A stretch of 64,000 nucleotides of DNA. It comes from Streptomyces sp. NBC_00271 (GTDB lineage: Bacteria > Actinomycetota > Actinomycetes > Streptomycetales > Streptomycetaceae). Where the stretch lies: NCBI RefSeq assembly GCF_036178845.1, contig NZ_CP108070.1, positions 2,852,001 to 2,916,000 on the forward strand. The letters are read 5' to 3'. Every line of letters begins with the position of its first letter. Position 1 is the first letter of the stretch. Below are positions 28,453-42,587 of this stretch, in pieces. The position numbers were made by a program, and so were the translations under genes. The notes under the pieces were generated by a model. That model saw only the letters and a program-made list of their open reading frames with translations, was not told the DNA's origin and ran no database searches.

Positions 28453-28776
28453 TCAGGCGCCGGAGCCGCCGAACTCACGCTCCAGAGAAGCGATCTGGTT
28501 CGAGCCGAGGCCGCGTACGCGGCGGCTCTCGGAGATACCGAGTCGCTCCATGATCTGCTTGGCGCGGACCTTGCCCACGCCCGGCAGGGACTCCAGGAGA
28601 GCGGAGACCTTCATCTTGCCGATGACGTCGTTCTCCTGGCCCTGCTTGATGACCTCGTGAAGGGAGGCGCCGGAGTGCTTGAGTCGATTCTTGACCTCGG
28701 CCCGCTCCCGGCGAGCCGCGGCGGCCTTTTCGAGCGCGGCTGCGCGCTGTTCAGGGGTAAGGGGCGGAAGAGCCAC
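28453..28776 (-). CDS. mihF: Actinobacterial integration host factor (sIHF/mIHF)
   Basis: A 107-residue nucleoid-associated protein. The sequence [54 protein letters not shown] and [15 protein letters not shown] is the sIHF of streptomycetes. This protein binds DNA without sequence specificity through a helix-two-turns-helix and lid, and influences supercoiling, sporulation septation and antibiotic production. It is unrelated to the HU/IHF of enterobacteria despite the name. A GTG at 28776 has GAGGTG about eight bases upstream. A ~280-base gap separates it from pyrF, so it probably has its own promoter, and it leads the mihF-gmk-rpoZ unit. Confidence 0.95.
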   Translation of the reverse strand: MALPPLTPEQRAAALEKAAAARRERAEVKNRLKHSGASLHEVIKQGQENDVIGKMKVSALLESLPGVGKVRAKQIMERLGISESRRVRGLGSNQIASLEREFGGSGA

Positions 28777-29053
28777 GCCTACGTCACCTCGGATGTCGAA
28801 CTGTCGGATACGGACCGGTGAGGAACCTAGTCGCCCCACACCTGGGGAGCTAAGAGCAACACGCTTGCCCATTCGCTCTCGACGGAGACTAGCGGGCAAG
28901 TGCGCCGGAGTCAGCGAGAACAGCGGAAAAGTCCTGGTCAGCCTCCCTGGAGACGGACATTTGCGACATAGTGCCCCGGATTTGAGGATGTATTCAGACT
29001 CGAACCGCTCCGGAGCCACTCGTCGAAGAACCGCCGACCGCCCCTTGAAGAGC

Positions 29054-29896
29054 TCAGGCGGCGCCCACAGCGGCTCTGATCTCGTCCGCGAAGCGCTCCG
29101 CGGACGTTCGCAGCGCGACCACGTCGGGACCGTGACGAAGAACACCCCGGCTCACGTTCGGCACGACATTGCGCACCGCCGCCCCGAAGACACCCGCCAG
29201 ATCGGCCGCCGTGGCTCCCTGGGCGCCGATGCCGGGTGCCAGGAGCGGTCCGTTGATGTCCAGGTCGTAGGAGGAGAGATCGCCCAGCGTGGCGCCGACG
29301 ACCGCGCCGAAGGACCCCAGCGGCGTCCCTCCCGCGTTCTCGGCGGCGAGGTGGGCCAGCATGGTCGCTCCGACGTCACGGCCGTCCCCGCGGACCGCGT
29401 GCTGCACCTCGCCGCCCTCCGGGTTCGAGGTGAGCGCGAGGACGAAGAGCCCGGCCCCGCTCTCGCGCGCCAGGTCCACCGCGGGCTTCAGCGAGCCGTA
29501 GCCCAGGTACGGCGACACGGTCAGCGCGTCCGAGAAGAGCGGTGCGTCCTTGCGCAGGAAGGTCTCCGCGTACGCGGCCATGGTGGAGCCGATGTCGCCG
29601 CGCTTGGCGTCCATCACGACCAGCGCCCCGGCCGCCCGCGCCTCCTCGACCGACTTCTCCAGGACGGCGATGCCCCGCGACCCGAACCGCTCGAAGAACG
29701 CGCTCTGCGGCTTGAGGACCGCGACCCGCTCGGCCAGCGCCTCGACGACGGTGCGGCTGAACCGCTCCAGGCCCGCGATGTCGTCGTTCAGACCCCAGTC
29801 GGTGAGCAGCGAGGCGTGCGGGTCGATGCCGACGCACAGCGGGCCGCGCTCGTCCATGGCACGGCGAAGACGTGCGCCAAAGGGTTCCAGGCTCAT
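29054..29896 (-). CDS. pyrF: Orotidine 5'-phosphate decarboxylase (type 2)
   Basis: A 280-residue TIM-barrel decarboxylase giving UMP. It belongs to the longer type 2 subfamily of actinobacteria: LCVGIDPHASLLTDWG, VLKPQSAFFERFGSRG and the catalytic VMDAKRGDIGSTMAAYA, then LLAPGIGAQGATAADL. The start ATG at 29896 overlaps the pyrD stop by four bases. It is the last gene of the pyrimidine operon; a ~280-base gap to mihF follows. Confidence 0.96.
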   Translation of the reverse strand: MSLEPFGARLRRAMDERGPLCVGIDPHASLLTDWGLNDDIAGLERFSRTVVEALAERVAVLKPQSAFFERFGSRGIAVLEKSVEEARAAGALVVMDAKRGDIGSTMAAYAETFLRKDAPLFSDALTVSPYLGYGSLKPAVDLARESGAGLFVLALTSNPEGGEVQHAVRGDGRDVGATMLAHLAAENAGGTPLGSFGAVVGATLGDLSSYDLDINGPLLAPGIGAQGATAADLAGVFGAAVRNVVPNVSRGVLRHGPDVVALRTSAERFADEIRAAVGAA

Positions 29897-30999
29897 GCGG
29901 ACTTCCTCACGTCGGCGCCGACCGCGTCGGCGAGGGTGGCGTACGGGCTGGTACGGAGGCGGGCGGCGAGCCCCTTGTGGATCGCCCGGCCCCAGAAGGG
30001 GCCCTCGTAGATGAACGCGCTGTACCCCTGGACCAGCGTGGCGCCGGCCAGGATGCGCTGCCAGGCGTCCTCGGCGTTCTCGATGCCACCGACGCCCACC
30101 AGGGTGATCCGGTCGCCCACGCGCGCGTAGAGGCGGCGCAGCACCTCCAGGGAGCGTGCCTTCAGCGGCGCGCCCGAGAGTCCGCCAGCCTCCTTGACGA
30201 GCGAGGGTTCGGACTTCAGACCGAGTCCCTCGCGCGCGATGGTGGTGTTCGTGGCGATGATCCCGTCCAGGCCGAGCTCGACGGCGAGGTCGGCGACCGC
30301 GTCGACGTCCTCGTCCGCGAGGTCGGGCGCGATCTTGACGAGCAGCGGCACGCGCCGGTCGGTGACCGCGCGGTCGGCGGCCTCGCGGACGGCGCTCAGC
30401 AGCGGCCGCAGTGCCTCGGTGGCCTGCAGGTTGCGCAGGCCGGGCGTGTTCGGCGAGCTCACGTTCACCACGAGGTAGTCCGCGTGCCGGGCGAGCCGCT
30501 CGGTCGACTTCACGTAGTCGCCGACGGCCTCCTCCTCGGGGACGACCTTGGTCTTGCCGATGTTGACGCCCACGACGGTCCTGAAGACGGGCGTGCGGGC
30601 CGCCAGGCGCTCGCTGACGGCCGCGGAGCCCTCGTTGTTGAACCCCATGCGGTTGATCAGCGCCCGGTCCGGCACAAGGCGGAACAGCCGCTTCTTGGGG
30701 TTGCCCCGCTGCGGCTCCCCCGTGACCGTGCCGATCTCGATGTGGTCGAAGCCGAGCATCGACATCCCGTCGATCGCGACGGCGTTCTTGTCGAAGCCCG
30801 CCGCGAGCCCGAAGGGACCGTGCATCCGCAGGCCGAACGCCTCGGTCCGCAGCTCCTTGTGGCGGGGCGCGAGCGCGGCGGCGACGAACGTACGCAGCAC
30901 GGGGATACGGGCGGCGAGCCGGATCCAGCGGAAGGCGAGGTGATGGGCCTGTTCGGGGTCCATCCGCTTGAAGACCAGCCGGAAGAAAAGCTTGTACAT
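29893..30999 (-). CDS. pyrD: Dihydroorotate dehydrogenase (quinone, class 2)
   Basis: A 368-residue flavoenzyme oxidising dihydroorotate with quinone as acceptor. It has the class 2 membrane-associating N-terminal helices ([20 protein letters not shown]). FMN-binding and catalytic segments are [42 protein letters not shown] (catalytic serine), IATNTTI and [16 protein letters not shown]. It is coupled to pyrF by a four-base overlap and separated from carB by 65 bases containing a hairpin terminator, so pyrD-pyrF may be partly independent of the upstream pyr genes. Confidence 0.96.
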   Translation of the reverse strand: MYKLFFRLVFKRMDPEQAHHLAFRWIRLAARIPVLRTFVAAALAPRHKELRTEAFGLRMHGPFGLAAGFDKNAVAIDGMSMLGFDHIEIGTVTGEPQRGNPKKRLFRLVPDRALINRMGFNNEGSAAVSERLAARTPVFRTVVGVNIGKTKVVPEEEAVGDYVKSTERLARHADYLVVNVSSPNTPGLRNLQATEALRPLLSAVREAADRAVTDRRVPLLVKIAPDLADEDVDAVADLAVELGLDGIIATNTTIAREGLGLKSEPSLVKEAGGLSGAPLKARSLEVLRRLYARVGDRITLVGVGGIENAEDAWQRILAGATLVQGYSAFIYEGPFWGRAIHKGLAARLRTSPYATLADAVGADVRKSA

Positions 31000-31027
31000 G
31001 TCTCAGTGTCCTCTGAAGCCTCATGAA

Positions 31028-31057
31028 GAGGGGGACACCGTTTCCGGTGTCCCCCTC
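31028..31057 (-). terminator. Hairpin between carB and pyrD
   Basis: GAGGGGGACACCG and its exact complement form a 13-base stem around a TTTC loop, seven bases after the carB stop. It would reduce transcription from the upstream pyr genes into pyrD-pyrF or act as a processing site. Confidence 0.75.
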
Positions 31058-31064
31058 AGGGCTG

Positions 31065-34365
<3,301 letters not shown>

Positions 34366-34373
<8 letters not shown>

Positions 34374-35523
34374 GCTGGCCCTCCATCAGGGAAACGAAGC
34401 GGTCGAACAGGTAGGCGGCGTCGTGTGGGCCGGCTGCCGCTTCGGGGTGGTACTGGACGCTGAAGGCCGGCTGGTCGAGGAGGTGGAGCCCCTCGACGAC
34501 CTGGTCGTTCAGGCAGACGTGGGAGACCTCGGCGCGGCCGTAGGGGGTCTCGGAGACCTTGTCGAGCGGCGCGTCGACGGCGAAGCCGTGGTTGTGCGCG
34601 GTGACCTCGACCTTGCCGGTCGTACGGTCCTGCACCGGCTGGTTGATGCCGCGGTGGCCGTACTTCAGCTTGTACGTGCCGAAGCCGAGGGCGCGGCCCA
34701 GGATCTGGTTGCCGAAGCAGATGCCGAAGAGCGGCGTCTTGCGGGCGAGGACCTCCTGCATGACGGACACCGGTCCGTCGGCGGTCGCCGGGTCACCGGG
34801 GCCGTTGGAGAAGAAGACCCCGTCGGGGTTCACGGCGTACACGTCCTCGGCCGTGGCCGTGGCGGGCAGCACGTGCACCTCGATGCCGCGCTCGGCCATG
34901 CGGTGCGGGGTCATGCCCTTGATGCCCAGGTCGACGGCGGCGACGGTGAACTTCTTCTCGCCGATGGCGGGGACGACGTACGTCTCCTTGGTGGCGACCT
35001 CGGCGGCGAGGTTCGCGCCCTTCATCTCGGGCGCCTGGCGCACCTCGGCGAGCATGGTGCCCTCGTCGGGCAGCGCGTTGCCGGAGAAGATGCCGACGCG
35101 CATGGCGCCGCGCTCACGCAGGTGACGGGTGAGGGCGCGGGTGTCGATACCGCTGATGCCGACGACGCCCTGGCTGCGCAGTTCCTCGTCCAGCGAGCGC
35201 CGGGCGCGCCAGTTGGAGGACACGCGCGCGGGGTCGCGGACGACGTAGCCGGCGACCCAGATCCGCTTCGACTCGGGGTCCTCGTCGTTGACGCCGGTGT
35301 TGCCGACGTGCGGGGCGGTCATGACGACGACCTGGCGGTGGTACGACGGGTCGGTGAGGGTCTCCTGGTAGCCGGTCATCCCGGTGGAGAACACGGCCTC
35401 GCCGAAGGTCACCCCCACGGCCCCGTAGGCGCGGCCACGGAAGGTCCGGCCGTCCTCCAGGACGAGTACGGCGGGAGCTGCCTTGTGCCTCTGCGAGGCG
35501 GCTCCCTGGTTGGAGGTCGTCAT
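34366..35523 (-). CDS. carA: Carbamoyl phosphate synthase, small (glutaminase) subunit
   Basis: A 385-residue subunit that delivers ammonia from glutamine to CarB. The N-terminal CPSase small-chain domain ([34 protein letters not shown]) precedes a class I amidotransferase domain with the nucleophilic cysteine in [17 protein letters not shown] and the H-E pair in [14 protein letters not shown] 35523 is the start; it overlaps the upstream membrane-protein gene by four bases, and the 3' end overlaps carB by eight. This is translational coupling throughout the operon. Confidence 0.96.
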
Positions 35524-36101
35524 CGTGCGCCTTCCGTCTTGGTGCTCTTGTTGATCATGTTGTTCAGTGCGTCGACCCACTCGGTGTGCTCGGCCGCGCG
35601 GTCCGAGCGGAAACCGGAGTCGATCAGCTTGTCGCCGTGCGCCCAGGTGACGACGAGCAGACCGCCCTCACTGAGGACCTTCCCGGCGATGCCCTTGCCG
35701 AGCAGGGCCTCGCGCAGTGCCTCGGCCGGGATGAAGAAGTCGGTGGCGCCGGGGCGTACGACGTCCAGGCCCGCGTCCGTCAGCGTGAGCTCGACCCGGC
35801 TTCGGGTGCCCAGGCCGTGCGCCACGATGCGGTCCAGCCACTGCCCGGCGGTGGTGGAGCCGTGGTAACGGCCGCTCATGCTCAGTTTCGCCGGGCCCGT
35901 GTCTTCCGGCGCGGTGGGCAGCTCCGGCAGGTCACTCTGAAGGGTGCCGCGCCACTTCCAGCCCTCGCGCATCAGCCAGTAGACGAGGGCGACGAACAGC
36001 ACGAGGCCGACGAGCCAGCCGATCCGGGCGGCCCAGTCGGTCACGTCGGCCGACTTCTGTTCGGCAGCCATGGAGGCGGCCATCGGGATGAGAGGTGTCA
36101 C
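35520..36101 (-). CDS. Single-span membrane protein embedded in the pyr operon
   Basis: A 193-residue protein with one clear transmembrane helix near residues 26-45 ([18 protein letters not shown]). A soluble part of ~145 residues follows, resembling a PH-like fold ([72 protein letters not shown]). It starts with a GTG at 36101 that overlaps the pyrC stop, and its stop overlaps carA, so it is made stoichiometrically with pyrimidine enzymes. Conserved in streptomycete pyr operons, it has no established function that I know of; anchoring or regulating CarAB at the membrane is a speculation. Confidence 0.8.
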   Translation of the reverse strand: MTPLIPMAASMAAEQKSADVTDWAARIGWLVGLVLFVALVYWLMREGWKWRGTLQSDLPELPTAPEDTGPAKLSMSGRYHGSTTAGQWLDRIVAHGLGTRSRVELTLTDAGLDVVRPGATDFFIPAEALREALLGKGIAGKVLSEGGLLVVTWAHGDKLIDSGFRSDRAAEHTEWVDALNNMINKSTKTEGAR

Positions 36102-37384
36102 GCGAGCTTCCCGTCGACGAGGGTGGCCTTGCCCCGCAGCCAGGTGTGCGTGACCCGGCCCGGCAGCTCACGGCCCTCGTAGGGGGTGTTGCGGCTGCGC
36201 GAGGCGAAGCCCGCGGGGTCCACGGACCCACGGTATGCCGTGTCGACGAGCGTGAGGTTGGCGGGCTCACCTGCCGAGACGGGACGGCCGTGGCCCGCGG
36301 CCCGCCCGATGCGGGCGGGCTTGAAGGACATACGGTCGGCGACGCCGGCCCAGTCCAGCAGCCCGGTCTCCACCATCGTCTGCTGGACGACGGAGAGCGC
36401 GGTCTCGAGCCCCACCATGCCCATGGCGGCTGCGGCCCACTCGCAGTCCTTGTCCTCGTGCGGGTGCGGCGCGTGGTCGGTGGCGACGATGTCGATCGTG
36501 CCGTCGGCGAGCGCCTCGCGCAGCGCCGTCACGTCGCGCTCGGTGCGCAGCGGCGGGTTGACCTTGTAGACCGGGTTGTACGTGCGGACCAGCTCGTCGG
36601 TGAGGAGGAGGTGGTGCGGGGTGACCTCGGCGGTGACGTCGATGCCGCGGGACTTGGCCCAGCGCACGATCTCGACGCTGCCGGCGGTCGACAGGTGGCA
36701 GATGTGGACGCGTGAGCCGACGTGCTCGGCGAGCAGGACATCCCGGGCGATGATCGATTCTTCGGCCACCGCGGGCCAGCCCCCGAGTCCCAGCTCGGCG
36801 GAGACGACGCCCTCGTTCATCTGGGCGCCCTCGGTGAGGCGGGGCTCCTGCGCGTGCTGCGCGACCACACCGCCGAAGGCCTTCACGTACTCCAGGGCCC
36901 GCCGCATGATCACCGCGTCGTCCACGCACTTGCCGTCGTCGGAGAAGACCGTGACGCCGGCCGCGGACTCGTGCATCGCGCCCAGCTCGGCGAGCTTCTT
37001 GCCCTCCAGGCCGACCGTGACGGCGCCGATGGGCTGCACGTCGCAGTAGCCGTGCTCCTGGCCGAGCCGGTAGACCTGCTCGACCACACCGGCGGTGTCG
37101 GCTACGGGGAAGGTGTTGGCCATGGCGAACACGGCGGTGTAGCCGCCGCTCGCCGCCGCTCGCGTACCGGTCAGGACGGTCTCGGAGTCCTCGCGCCCGG
37201 GCTCCCGCAGATGGGTGTGCAGGTCGACGAGGCCCGGCAGGAGGACCTTGCCCTCGGCCTCGACGACCTCGGCGCCCTCGTCCGGGAGACCGGTACCGAC
37301 CGCCGCGATCACGGCGCCGTCGATCAGTACGTCCTGCGGCTCGCCCCCGAGCACCTTCGCACCGCGGATCAGGATCTTGCTCAT
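36098..37384 (-). CDS. pyrC: Dihydroorotase
   Basis: A 428-residue class I amidohydrolase that cyclises carbamoyl aspartate to dihydroorotate. Zinc ligands are in [16 protein letters not shown] (H-x-H) and further histidines in [10 protein letters not shown] and [13 protein letters not shown] (catalytic Asp). A lysine or similar bridging residue region precedes [10 protein letters not shown]. The start ATG at 37384 lies four bases after the pyrB stop. The enzyme is complete. Confidence 0.96.
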   Translation of the reverse strand: MSKILIRGAKVLGGEPQDVLIDGAVIAAVGTGLPDEGAEVVEAEGKVLLPGLVDLHTHLREPGREDSETVLTGTRAAASGGYTAVFAMANTFPVADTAGVVEQVYRLGQEHGYCDVQPIGAVTVGLEGKKLAELGAMHESAAGVTVFSDDGKCVDDAVIMRRALEYVKAFGGVVAQHAQEPRLTEGAQMNEGVVSAELGLGGWPAVAEESIIARDVLLAEHVGSRVHICHLSTAGSVEIVRWAKSRGIDVTAEVTPHHLLLTDELVRTYNPVYKVNPPLRTERDVTALREALADGTIDIVATDHAPHPHEDKDCEWAAAAMGMVGLETALSVVQQTMVETGLLDWAGVADRMSFKPARIGRAAGHGRPVSAGEPANLTLVDTAYRGSVDPAGFASRSRNTPYEGRELPGRVTHTWLRGKATLVDGKLA

Positions 37385-37388
37385 GTTC

Positions 37389-38366
37389 TTACTTCTCCTC
37401 GGTACGGGTGTGGGTGACGGCGGGCTCGTTGCCGCCCAGGAGCAGGTAGAGCACGGCCATGCGGATCGAGACGCCGTTCGCGACCTGCTCGACGACGGTG
37501 CAGCGGTCGGAGTCGGCGACCTCGGCGGTGATCTCCATGCCGCGGACCATCGGGCCGGGGTGCATCACGATGGCGTGCTCGGGCATTTTCGCCATGCGGT
37601 CGCCGTCGAGGCCGTAGCGCCGCGAGTACTCGCGCTCGGTGGGGAAGAACGCCGCGTTCATCCGCTCGCGCTGGACGCGCAGCATCATCACCGCGTCGGA
37701 CTTGGAGAGGGTGCTGTCGAGGTCGTACGAGATCTCGCAGGGCCAGGACCCGACGCCGACCGGCACCAGGGTGGGCGGGGCGACGAGGGTGACCTCGGCG
37801 CCGAGGGTGTGCAGCAGGTCGACGTTGGAGCGGGCGACCCGGCTGTGCAGGATGTCGCCGACGATCGTGATGCGCTTGCCGGACAGGTCCTGACCGATCC
37901 CGGCGTCGCGGCCGACCAGGCGGCGGCGCATGGTGAAGGCGTCGAGCAGGGCCTGCGTGGGGTGCTGGTGGGTGCCGTCACCCGCGTTGATGACGGCGGC
38001 GTCGATCCAGCCGGAGGTGGCGAGCCGGTACGGGGCTCCGGAGGCGCCGTGCCGAATGACGACGGCGTCGACGCCCATGGCTTCGAGGGTCTGGGCGGTG
38101 TCCTTCAGGGACTCCCCCTTGGACACCGAGGAACCCTTGGCGGTGAAGTTGATGACGTCCGCGGAGAGGCGCTTCTCGGCGGCCTCGAAGGAGATCCGGG
38201 TACGGGTCGAGTCCTCGAAGAAGAGGTTGACGACGGTGCGGCCGCGCAGGGTCGGCAGCTTTTTGATCGGCCGGTCGGCGACCCGGGCCATCTCCTCGGC
38301 GGTGTCGAGGATCAGGACGGCGTCGTCGCGGGTGAGGTCGGCGGCCGAGATGAGATGACGCTGCAT
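37389..38366 (-). CDS. pyrB: Aspartate carbamoyltransferase, catalytic subunit
   Basis: A 325-residue enzyme joining carbamoyl phosphate and aspartate. It contains the carbamoyl phosphate site [42 protein letters not shown] and [12 protein letters not shown]. No regulatory subunit gene (pyrI) is present, as usual in actinobacteria. A 96-base gap separates it from pyrR; GGAG lies upstream of the ATG. Confidence 0.96.
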   Translation of the reverse strand: MQRHLISAADLTRDDAVLILDTAEEMARVADRPIKKLPTLRGRTVVNLFFEDSTRTRISFEAAEKRLSADVINFTAKGSSVSKGESLKDTAQTLEAMGVDAVVIRHGASGAPYRLATSGWIDAAVINAGDGTHQHPTQALLDAFTMRRRLVGRDAGIGQDLSGKRITIVGDILHSRVARSNVDLLHTLGAEVTLVAPPTLVPVGVGSWPCEISYDLDSTLSKSDAVMMLRVQRERMNAAFFPTEREYSRRYGLDGDRMAKMPEHAIVMHPGPMVRGMEITAEVADSDRCTVVEQVANGVSIRMAVLYLLLGGNEPAVTHTRTEEK

Positions 38367-38462
38367 CTGTCAGGCTCCGTAAGGCAGTTCAGGAGAATTC
38401 GGGCAGGCGGGCGCGCGCGGAGGCGCACTCGGGGACGTACGGCACTGACGTACTCCGGAGTG

Positions 38463-39085
<623 letters not shown>

Positions 39086-39207
39086 CGGATCATTAAAGGA
39101 CGTCGGATTTGCGCCATCCACGGTACCAGCCCGGCAACGCGCCTGATCACCACCCCGTGGGCCACCGCCGGTGACTCCCGCGCGAGGGTCGGTCCGGACC
39201 ATTCGGC

Positions 39208-39260
39208 TTGACGGGGGAGAGTAACGCTGCGTAACCTCACAGTGAGTCACCAGAGTCACC
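39208..39260 (+). promoter_or_regulatory. bldD promoter with BldD autoregulatory box
   Basis: TTGACG at 39208-39213 and TAACCT at 39232-39237 are spaced 18 bases, a sigma-HrdB-type promoter. Immediately after the -10 element lies AGTGAGTCACC (39241-39251), the palindromic BldD box, followed by a second half-like AGAGTCACC. A repressor bound here would cover the transcription start. BldD is known to repress its own gene. Confidence 0.82.
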
Positions 39261-39306
39261 AGCCGCGCGGCGGAGCCGCACGTTGATACAGCGTCCGGGG
39301 AGCTAT

Positions 39307-39807
39307 ATGTCCAGCGAATACGCCAAACAGCTCGGGGCCAAGCTCCGGGCCATCCGCACCCAGCAGGGCCTTTCCCTCCACGGAGTCGAGGAGAAGTCAC
39401 AGGGACGCTGGAAGGCGGTCGTGGTCGGGTCGTACGAGCGCGGCGACCGCGCCGTCACCGTGCAGCGCCTCGCCGAGCTGGCGGATTTCTACGGGGTTCC
39501 CGTGCAGGAGCTGCTGCCCGGCACCACCCCTGGCGGGGCCGCCGAGCCGCCGCCGAAGCTCGTCCTCGACCTGGAGCGGCTGGCCCACGTGCCGGCCGAG
39601 AAGGCGGGTCCGCTGCAGCGTTACGCCGCGACGATCCAGTCCCAGCGCGGTGACTACAACGGCAAGGTGCTGTCGATCCGCCAGGACGACCTGCGCACCC
39701 TCGCCGTCATCTACGACCAGTCGCCCTCGGTCCTCACCGAGCAGCTGATCAGCTGGGGCGTGCTGGACGCGGACGCGCGCCGCGCCGTCTCCCACGACGA
39801 GGGCTGA
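39307..39807 (+). CDS. bldD: Developmental master regulator BldD
   Basis: A 166-residue repressor of sporulation genes during vegetative growth. The N-terminal Xre-type helix-turn-helix runs from YAKQLGAKLRAIRTQQGLS through WKAVVVGSYERGD. The C-terminal domain holds the cyclic di-GMP signature RGD-x8-RQDD (RGDYNGKVLSIRQDD), intact, so ligand-driven dimerisation should work. ATG 39307 gives the canonical MSSEYAKQLG; an eight-residue upstream reading is not homologous. It is divergent from pyrR and followed by a long perfect hairpin. Confidence 0.97.
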   Translation: MSSEYAKQLGAKLRAIRTQQGLSLHGVEEKSQGRWKAVVVGSYERGDRAVTVQRLAELADFYGVPVQELLPGTTPGGAAEPPPKLVLDLERLAHVPAEKAGPLQRYAATIQSQRGDYNGKVLSIRQDDLRTLAVIYDQSPSVLTEQLISWGVLDADARRAVSHDEG

Positions 39808-39834
39808 TCCCTTCGGGGAGTTCAGCAGAAACGT

Positions 39835-39879
39835 GCCGCCGGGGTGGCCGGAACCATGTGTTCCGGCCACCCCGGCGGC
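39835..39879 (+). terminator. bldD terminator
   Basis: A perfect 19-base inverted repeat (GCCGCCGGGGTGGCCGGAA and its complement) with a seven-base loop, 28 bases after the bldD stop, followed by TTTG. Confidence 0.85.
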
Positions 39880-39913
39880 TTTGTGCGGGCCTCGGAAGCC
39901 CCATGGGTACGGG

Positions 39914-39959
39914 AACGCCGGAGGGCCCGCAGCGGACGTGCTGCGGGCCCTCCGGCGTT
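39914..39959 (-). terminator. nusB terminator
   Basis: A second perfect 19-base inverted repeat (AACGCCGGAGGGCCCGCAG and complement, eight-base loop) lies ~45 bases beyond the nusB stop. The stem is flanked by AA/TT on both sides, so it can end transcripts from either direction; it separates bldD from the convergent nusB unit. Confidence 0.82.
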
Positions 39960-40005
39960 TTCGTACGTCGTCTACGGGCGCGTACGGACCACCGCGCCGT
40001 ACGCG

Positions 40006-40440
40006 CTAGGCCTCGTCGCGGCGCAGCGACGGCTTCAGGTCCTTCAGACGGCCCAGCAGGCCGTTCACGAACGAGGGCGACTCGTCCGTGGAGAACTCCT
40101 TCGCCAACTGCACCGCCTCGTCGAGGACCACGGCGTCGGGGGTCCCGTCGACCCAGATCAGCTCGTAGGCGCCGAGGCGCAGGATGTTGCGGTCGACGAC
40201 CGGCATCCTGTCCAGCGTCCAGTCGACGGCGTATGTCGCGATGAGCTCGTCGATGCGCTTCGCCTTGGTGGCGTAGCCCTCGACCAGCTCCATCGTGTAC
40301 TCGCTGACCGGCGGCTGCCGGGTGTCGGTCCGGGAGTGCCGGATCCAGTCCGCGAGGACCGTCAGGACGTCCACGCCGCGCTGGTCGCCCTCGAAGAGGA
40401 TCTGGAAGGCGCGCTTGCGGGCCGTGTTGCGGGCAGCCAC
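40006..40440 (-). CDS. nusB: Transcription antitermination factor NusB
   Basis: A 144-residue all-helical NusB: ARNTARKRAFQILFEGDQRG, DWTLDRMPVVDRNILRLGAY, ELIWVDGTPDAVVLDEAVQL, AKEFSTDESPSFVNGLLG. It binds boxA RNA with S10 to allow antitermination in rRNA operons. The start is a GTG at 40440, two bases after the efp stop, so the two are coupled. Confidence 0.95.
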   Translation of the reverse strand: MAARNTARKRAFQILFEGDQRGVDVLTVLADWIRHSRTDTRQPPVSEYTMELVEGYATKAKRIDELIATYAVDWTLDRMPVVDRNILRLGAYELIWVDGTPDAVVLDEAVQLAKEFSTDESPSFVNGLLGRLKDLKPSLRRDEA

Positions 40441-40442
40441 GG

Positions 40443-41009
40443 TTAGCTGTTCACCCGGCCGAGGTAGTCGCTCGTGCGGGTGTCGACCTTGATCTTCTCA
40501 CCGGTGGTGATGAAGAGCGGGACCTGGATCTGGTGACCGGTCTCCAGGGTGGCGGGCTTGGTGCCACCGGTGGAGCGGTCGCCCTGGACACCCGGCTCGG
40601 TCTCCTGGATGACGAGCTCGACGGCGGCCGGCAGCTCGACGAAGAGCACCTCGCCCTCGTGCTGCGCGACGGTGGCGGTGAAGCCCTCGATCAGGAAGTT
40701 GGCGGCGTCGCCGACGGACTTGCGGTCGACCATCAGCTGGTCGTACGTGTCCATGTCCATGAAGACGAAGTACTCGCCGTCCATGTACGAGAACTGCATG
40801 TCGCGCTTGTCGATCGTGGCCGTCTCGACCTTGACGCCGGCGTTGAACGTCTTGTCGACGACCTTGCCGGAGAGCACGTTCTTCAGCTTGGTGCGCACGA
40901 AGGCCGGGCCCTTGCCGGGCTTGACGTGCTGGAACTCGACGACGGACCAGAGCTGGCCTCCGTCGAGCTTGAGCACCAGGCCGTTCTTGAGGTCGTTCGT
41001 GGAAGCCAC
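40443..41009 (-). CDS. efp: Elongation factor P
   Basis: A 188-residue translation factor that relieves ribosome stalling at polyproline. The tip of domain I reads [11 protein letters not shown], with Lys33 in the palindromic PGKGP loop that in actinobacteria works without modification. No epmA/B or earP gene is visible nearby. Domains II/III carry [20 protein letters not shown] and [23 protein letters not shown] 41009 is the start; the longer frame overlaps the upstream gene without homology. Confidence 0.97.
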   Translation of the reverse strand: MASTNDLKNGLVLKLDGGQLWSVVEFQHVKPGKGPAFVRTKLKNVLSGKVVDKTFNAGVKVETATIDKRDMQFSYMDGEYFVFMDMDTYDQLMVDRKSVGDAANFLIEGFTATVAQHEGEVLFVELPAAVELVIQETEPGVQGDRSTGGTKPATLETGHQIQVPLFITTGEKIKVDTRTSDYLGRVNS

Positions 41010-41067
41010 GGTTGCGGAATCTCCTGGACTGACGTGGACGACCCCGGGACACGCGCGTAGCGATTGG

Positions 41068-42174
41068 CTACAGCGCGAGCAGTTCCTTGGTCGTGATGGT
41101 GAGTAGCTCGGGTCCGCCGTCCGCCTCGGGGCGTACGACGAGCGTGTCATCGATCCTGACACCGCCCCGGCCCGGGAGGTGGACCCCCGGTTCGACGGTG
41201 ACCGGCACGCAAGTGTCCAGTTTACCCATGGCCGCGGGGGCCAGCTGCGGGTCCTCGTCGATTTCGAGCCCCACACCGTGCCCGGTCAGTGCGGGAAGGC
41301 CTTCCGTGTGGCCCGCGGAGTCGAGCACCTGGCGTGCGGCCCGGTCCACGTCACGGTAGGCGGCGCCGGGTACCAACGCCTCGCGTCCGGCCCGCTGGGC
41401 GGCGAAGACGAGGTCGTACAGCTCGATCTGCCAGTCGGCCGGCGAGGTCCCGATCACAAAGGTACGGCCGATTTCGCAGCGGTAGCCGCGGTAGGTCGCG
41501 CCGAGGCAGACGGAAAGGAAATCTCCCTCCTCGACGCGCCGGTCGGTGGGCCGGTGCCCGCGCCGCCCGGAGTTCGGGCCGGTGCCGACGGAGGTCGCGA
41601 AGGCGGGGCCGTCGGCGCCGTGGTCGACGAGCCTGCGCTCCAGCTCCAGCGCGAGATGCCGCTCGGTGCGGCCGACGAGGATCGATTCGAGGAGCTCTCC
41701 GAGCGCCTGATCGGCGATCTCGGCGCCGATCCGCAGACAGGAGATCTCCTCCTCGTCCTTGATCACCCGCAGCTGCTCCACCGCACCGCCCAGGTCGGCG
41801 AGGCGCAGCCGGGGCGCCACCGCGCCGATGGCCCGGTGCCGGGTCACGGTGAGGTGGTGCTCCTCGACCGCCAGGGAGTCGGCGCCCTGGACGATGGCGG
41901 CGTCGGCGGCGGCCACGGCCGCGTCGCCCCCGGCGCGCGGCAGCACCTGGACGCGCAGCGCCTCGTCGGGACGCCCCTCGTCGGCCTCGCCGCTCGGCGG
42001 AGCGCCGCAGAGCAGCAGGTCCTCACTGCTGCCCAGCAGGAGGGCGGCACCGCGCGGGGCCGCGCCCGCGAGGTACCTCACGTTGGCCGGGCGGGTGACG
42101 AGCGCGGTCGCGCTGCCGCCCGCCGCACAGCGCTCCCGAAGCCGCTCGCGTCGCGCCGCGTACACCTCTGACAT
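41068..42174 (-). CDS. M24 (aminopeptidase P/creatinase) family protein, altered metal site
   Basis: A 368-residue protein with an N-terminal creatinase-like domain and a C-terminal pita-bread fold. Of the five usual metal ligands, the first aspartate is replaced by cysteine ([15 protein letters not shown]), the second by glutamate (CEIGRTF) and the last glutamate by aspartate (GGVRIDDT). The histidine ([10 protein letters not shown]) and one glutamate (TVEPGVHL) remain. It is annotated as Xaa-Pro aminopeptidase in relatives, and its place upstream of efp suits a proline-related role, but activity here is doubtful. It is 58 bases from efp and likely co-transcribed. It begins at ATG 42174. Confidence 0.85.
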   Translation of the reverse strand: MSEVYAARRERLRERCAAGGSATALVTRPANVRYLAGAAPRGAALLLGSSEDLLLCGAPPSGEADEGRPDEALRVQVLPRAGGDAAVAAADAAIVQGADSLAVEEHHLTVTRHRAIGAVAPRLRLADLGGAVEQLRVIKDEEEISCLRIGAEIADQALGELLESILVGRTERHLALELERRLVDHGADGPAFATSVGTGPNSGRRGHRPTDRRVEEGDFLSVCLGATYRGYRCEIGRTFVIGTSPADWQIELYDLVFAAQRAGREALVPGAAYRDVDRAARQVLDSAGHTEGLPALTGHGVGLEIDEDPQLAPAAMGKLDTCVPVTVEPGVHLPGRGGVRIDDTLVVRPEADGGPELLTITTKELLAL

Positions 42175-42587
42175 AAATCGAGCCTACGAGCGTCGACGCG
42201 ATGTCGCCGTTCCAGCGGGGCCGGATGGGCGGTAGGCGGTCGGCGGTGAGACGGAGGCACCGCGGACGAGAAGCCAGGACGCTGGTTCCGCGACTGCTAT
42301 CAGCGGGGCCCGGCAGGCGGCACGACCTGATTCGCGGGGCGCCGCCCCAGGGGGCCGGCACGTCGGAGGCAAGTACCCCGGCGGTAGTCCTGGGGGCCGT
42401 CGGCCGCACCGCGCTGCCACCGGAGGCCGGTGCGCGCCACGCCATGACCGTCCGGACATCGGCGGGGCGGGCAGCACCAAGGATGCGGCACACCCCGACG
42501 GGGTCCCCGACGGCGCTGTGCTGCCGGCCGCCCGGCGTTCCTCCGCCGGTGCCGTGTGGCCGACGCGTTACCGCCGGTGCCGCGGGG
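42175..42587. other. Intergenic gap, no gene seen
   Basis: About 410 very GC-rich bases between the M24-family gene and the P-loop gene, both on the minus strand. Open frames exist on both strands but are proline/arginine-rich chance readings. No tRNA, strong hairpin or repeat was found. The promoter for the M24-efp-nusB unit is presumably here. Confidence 0.5.
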
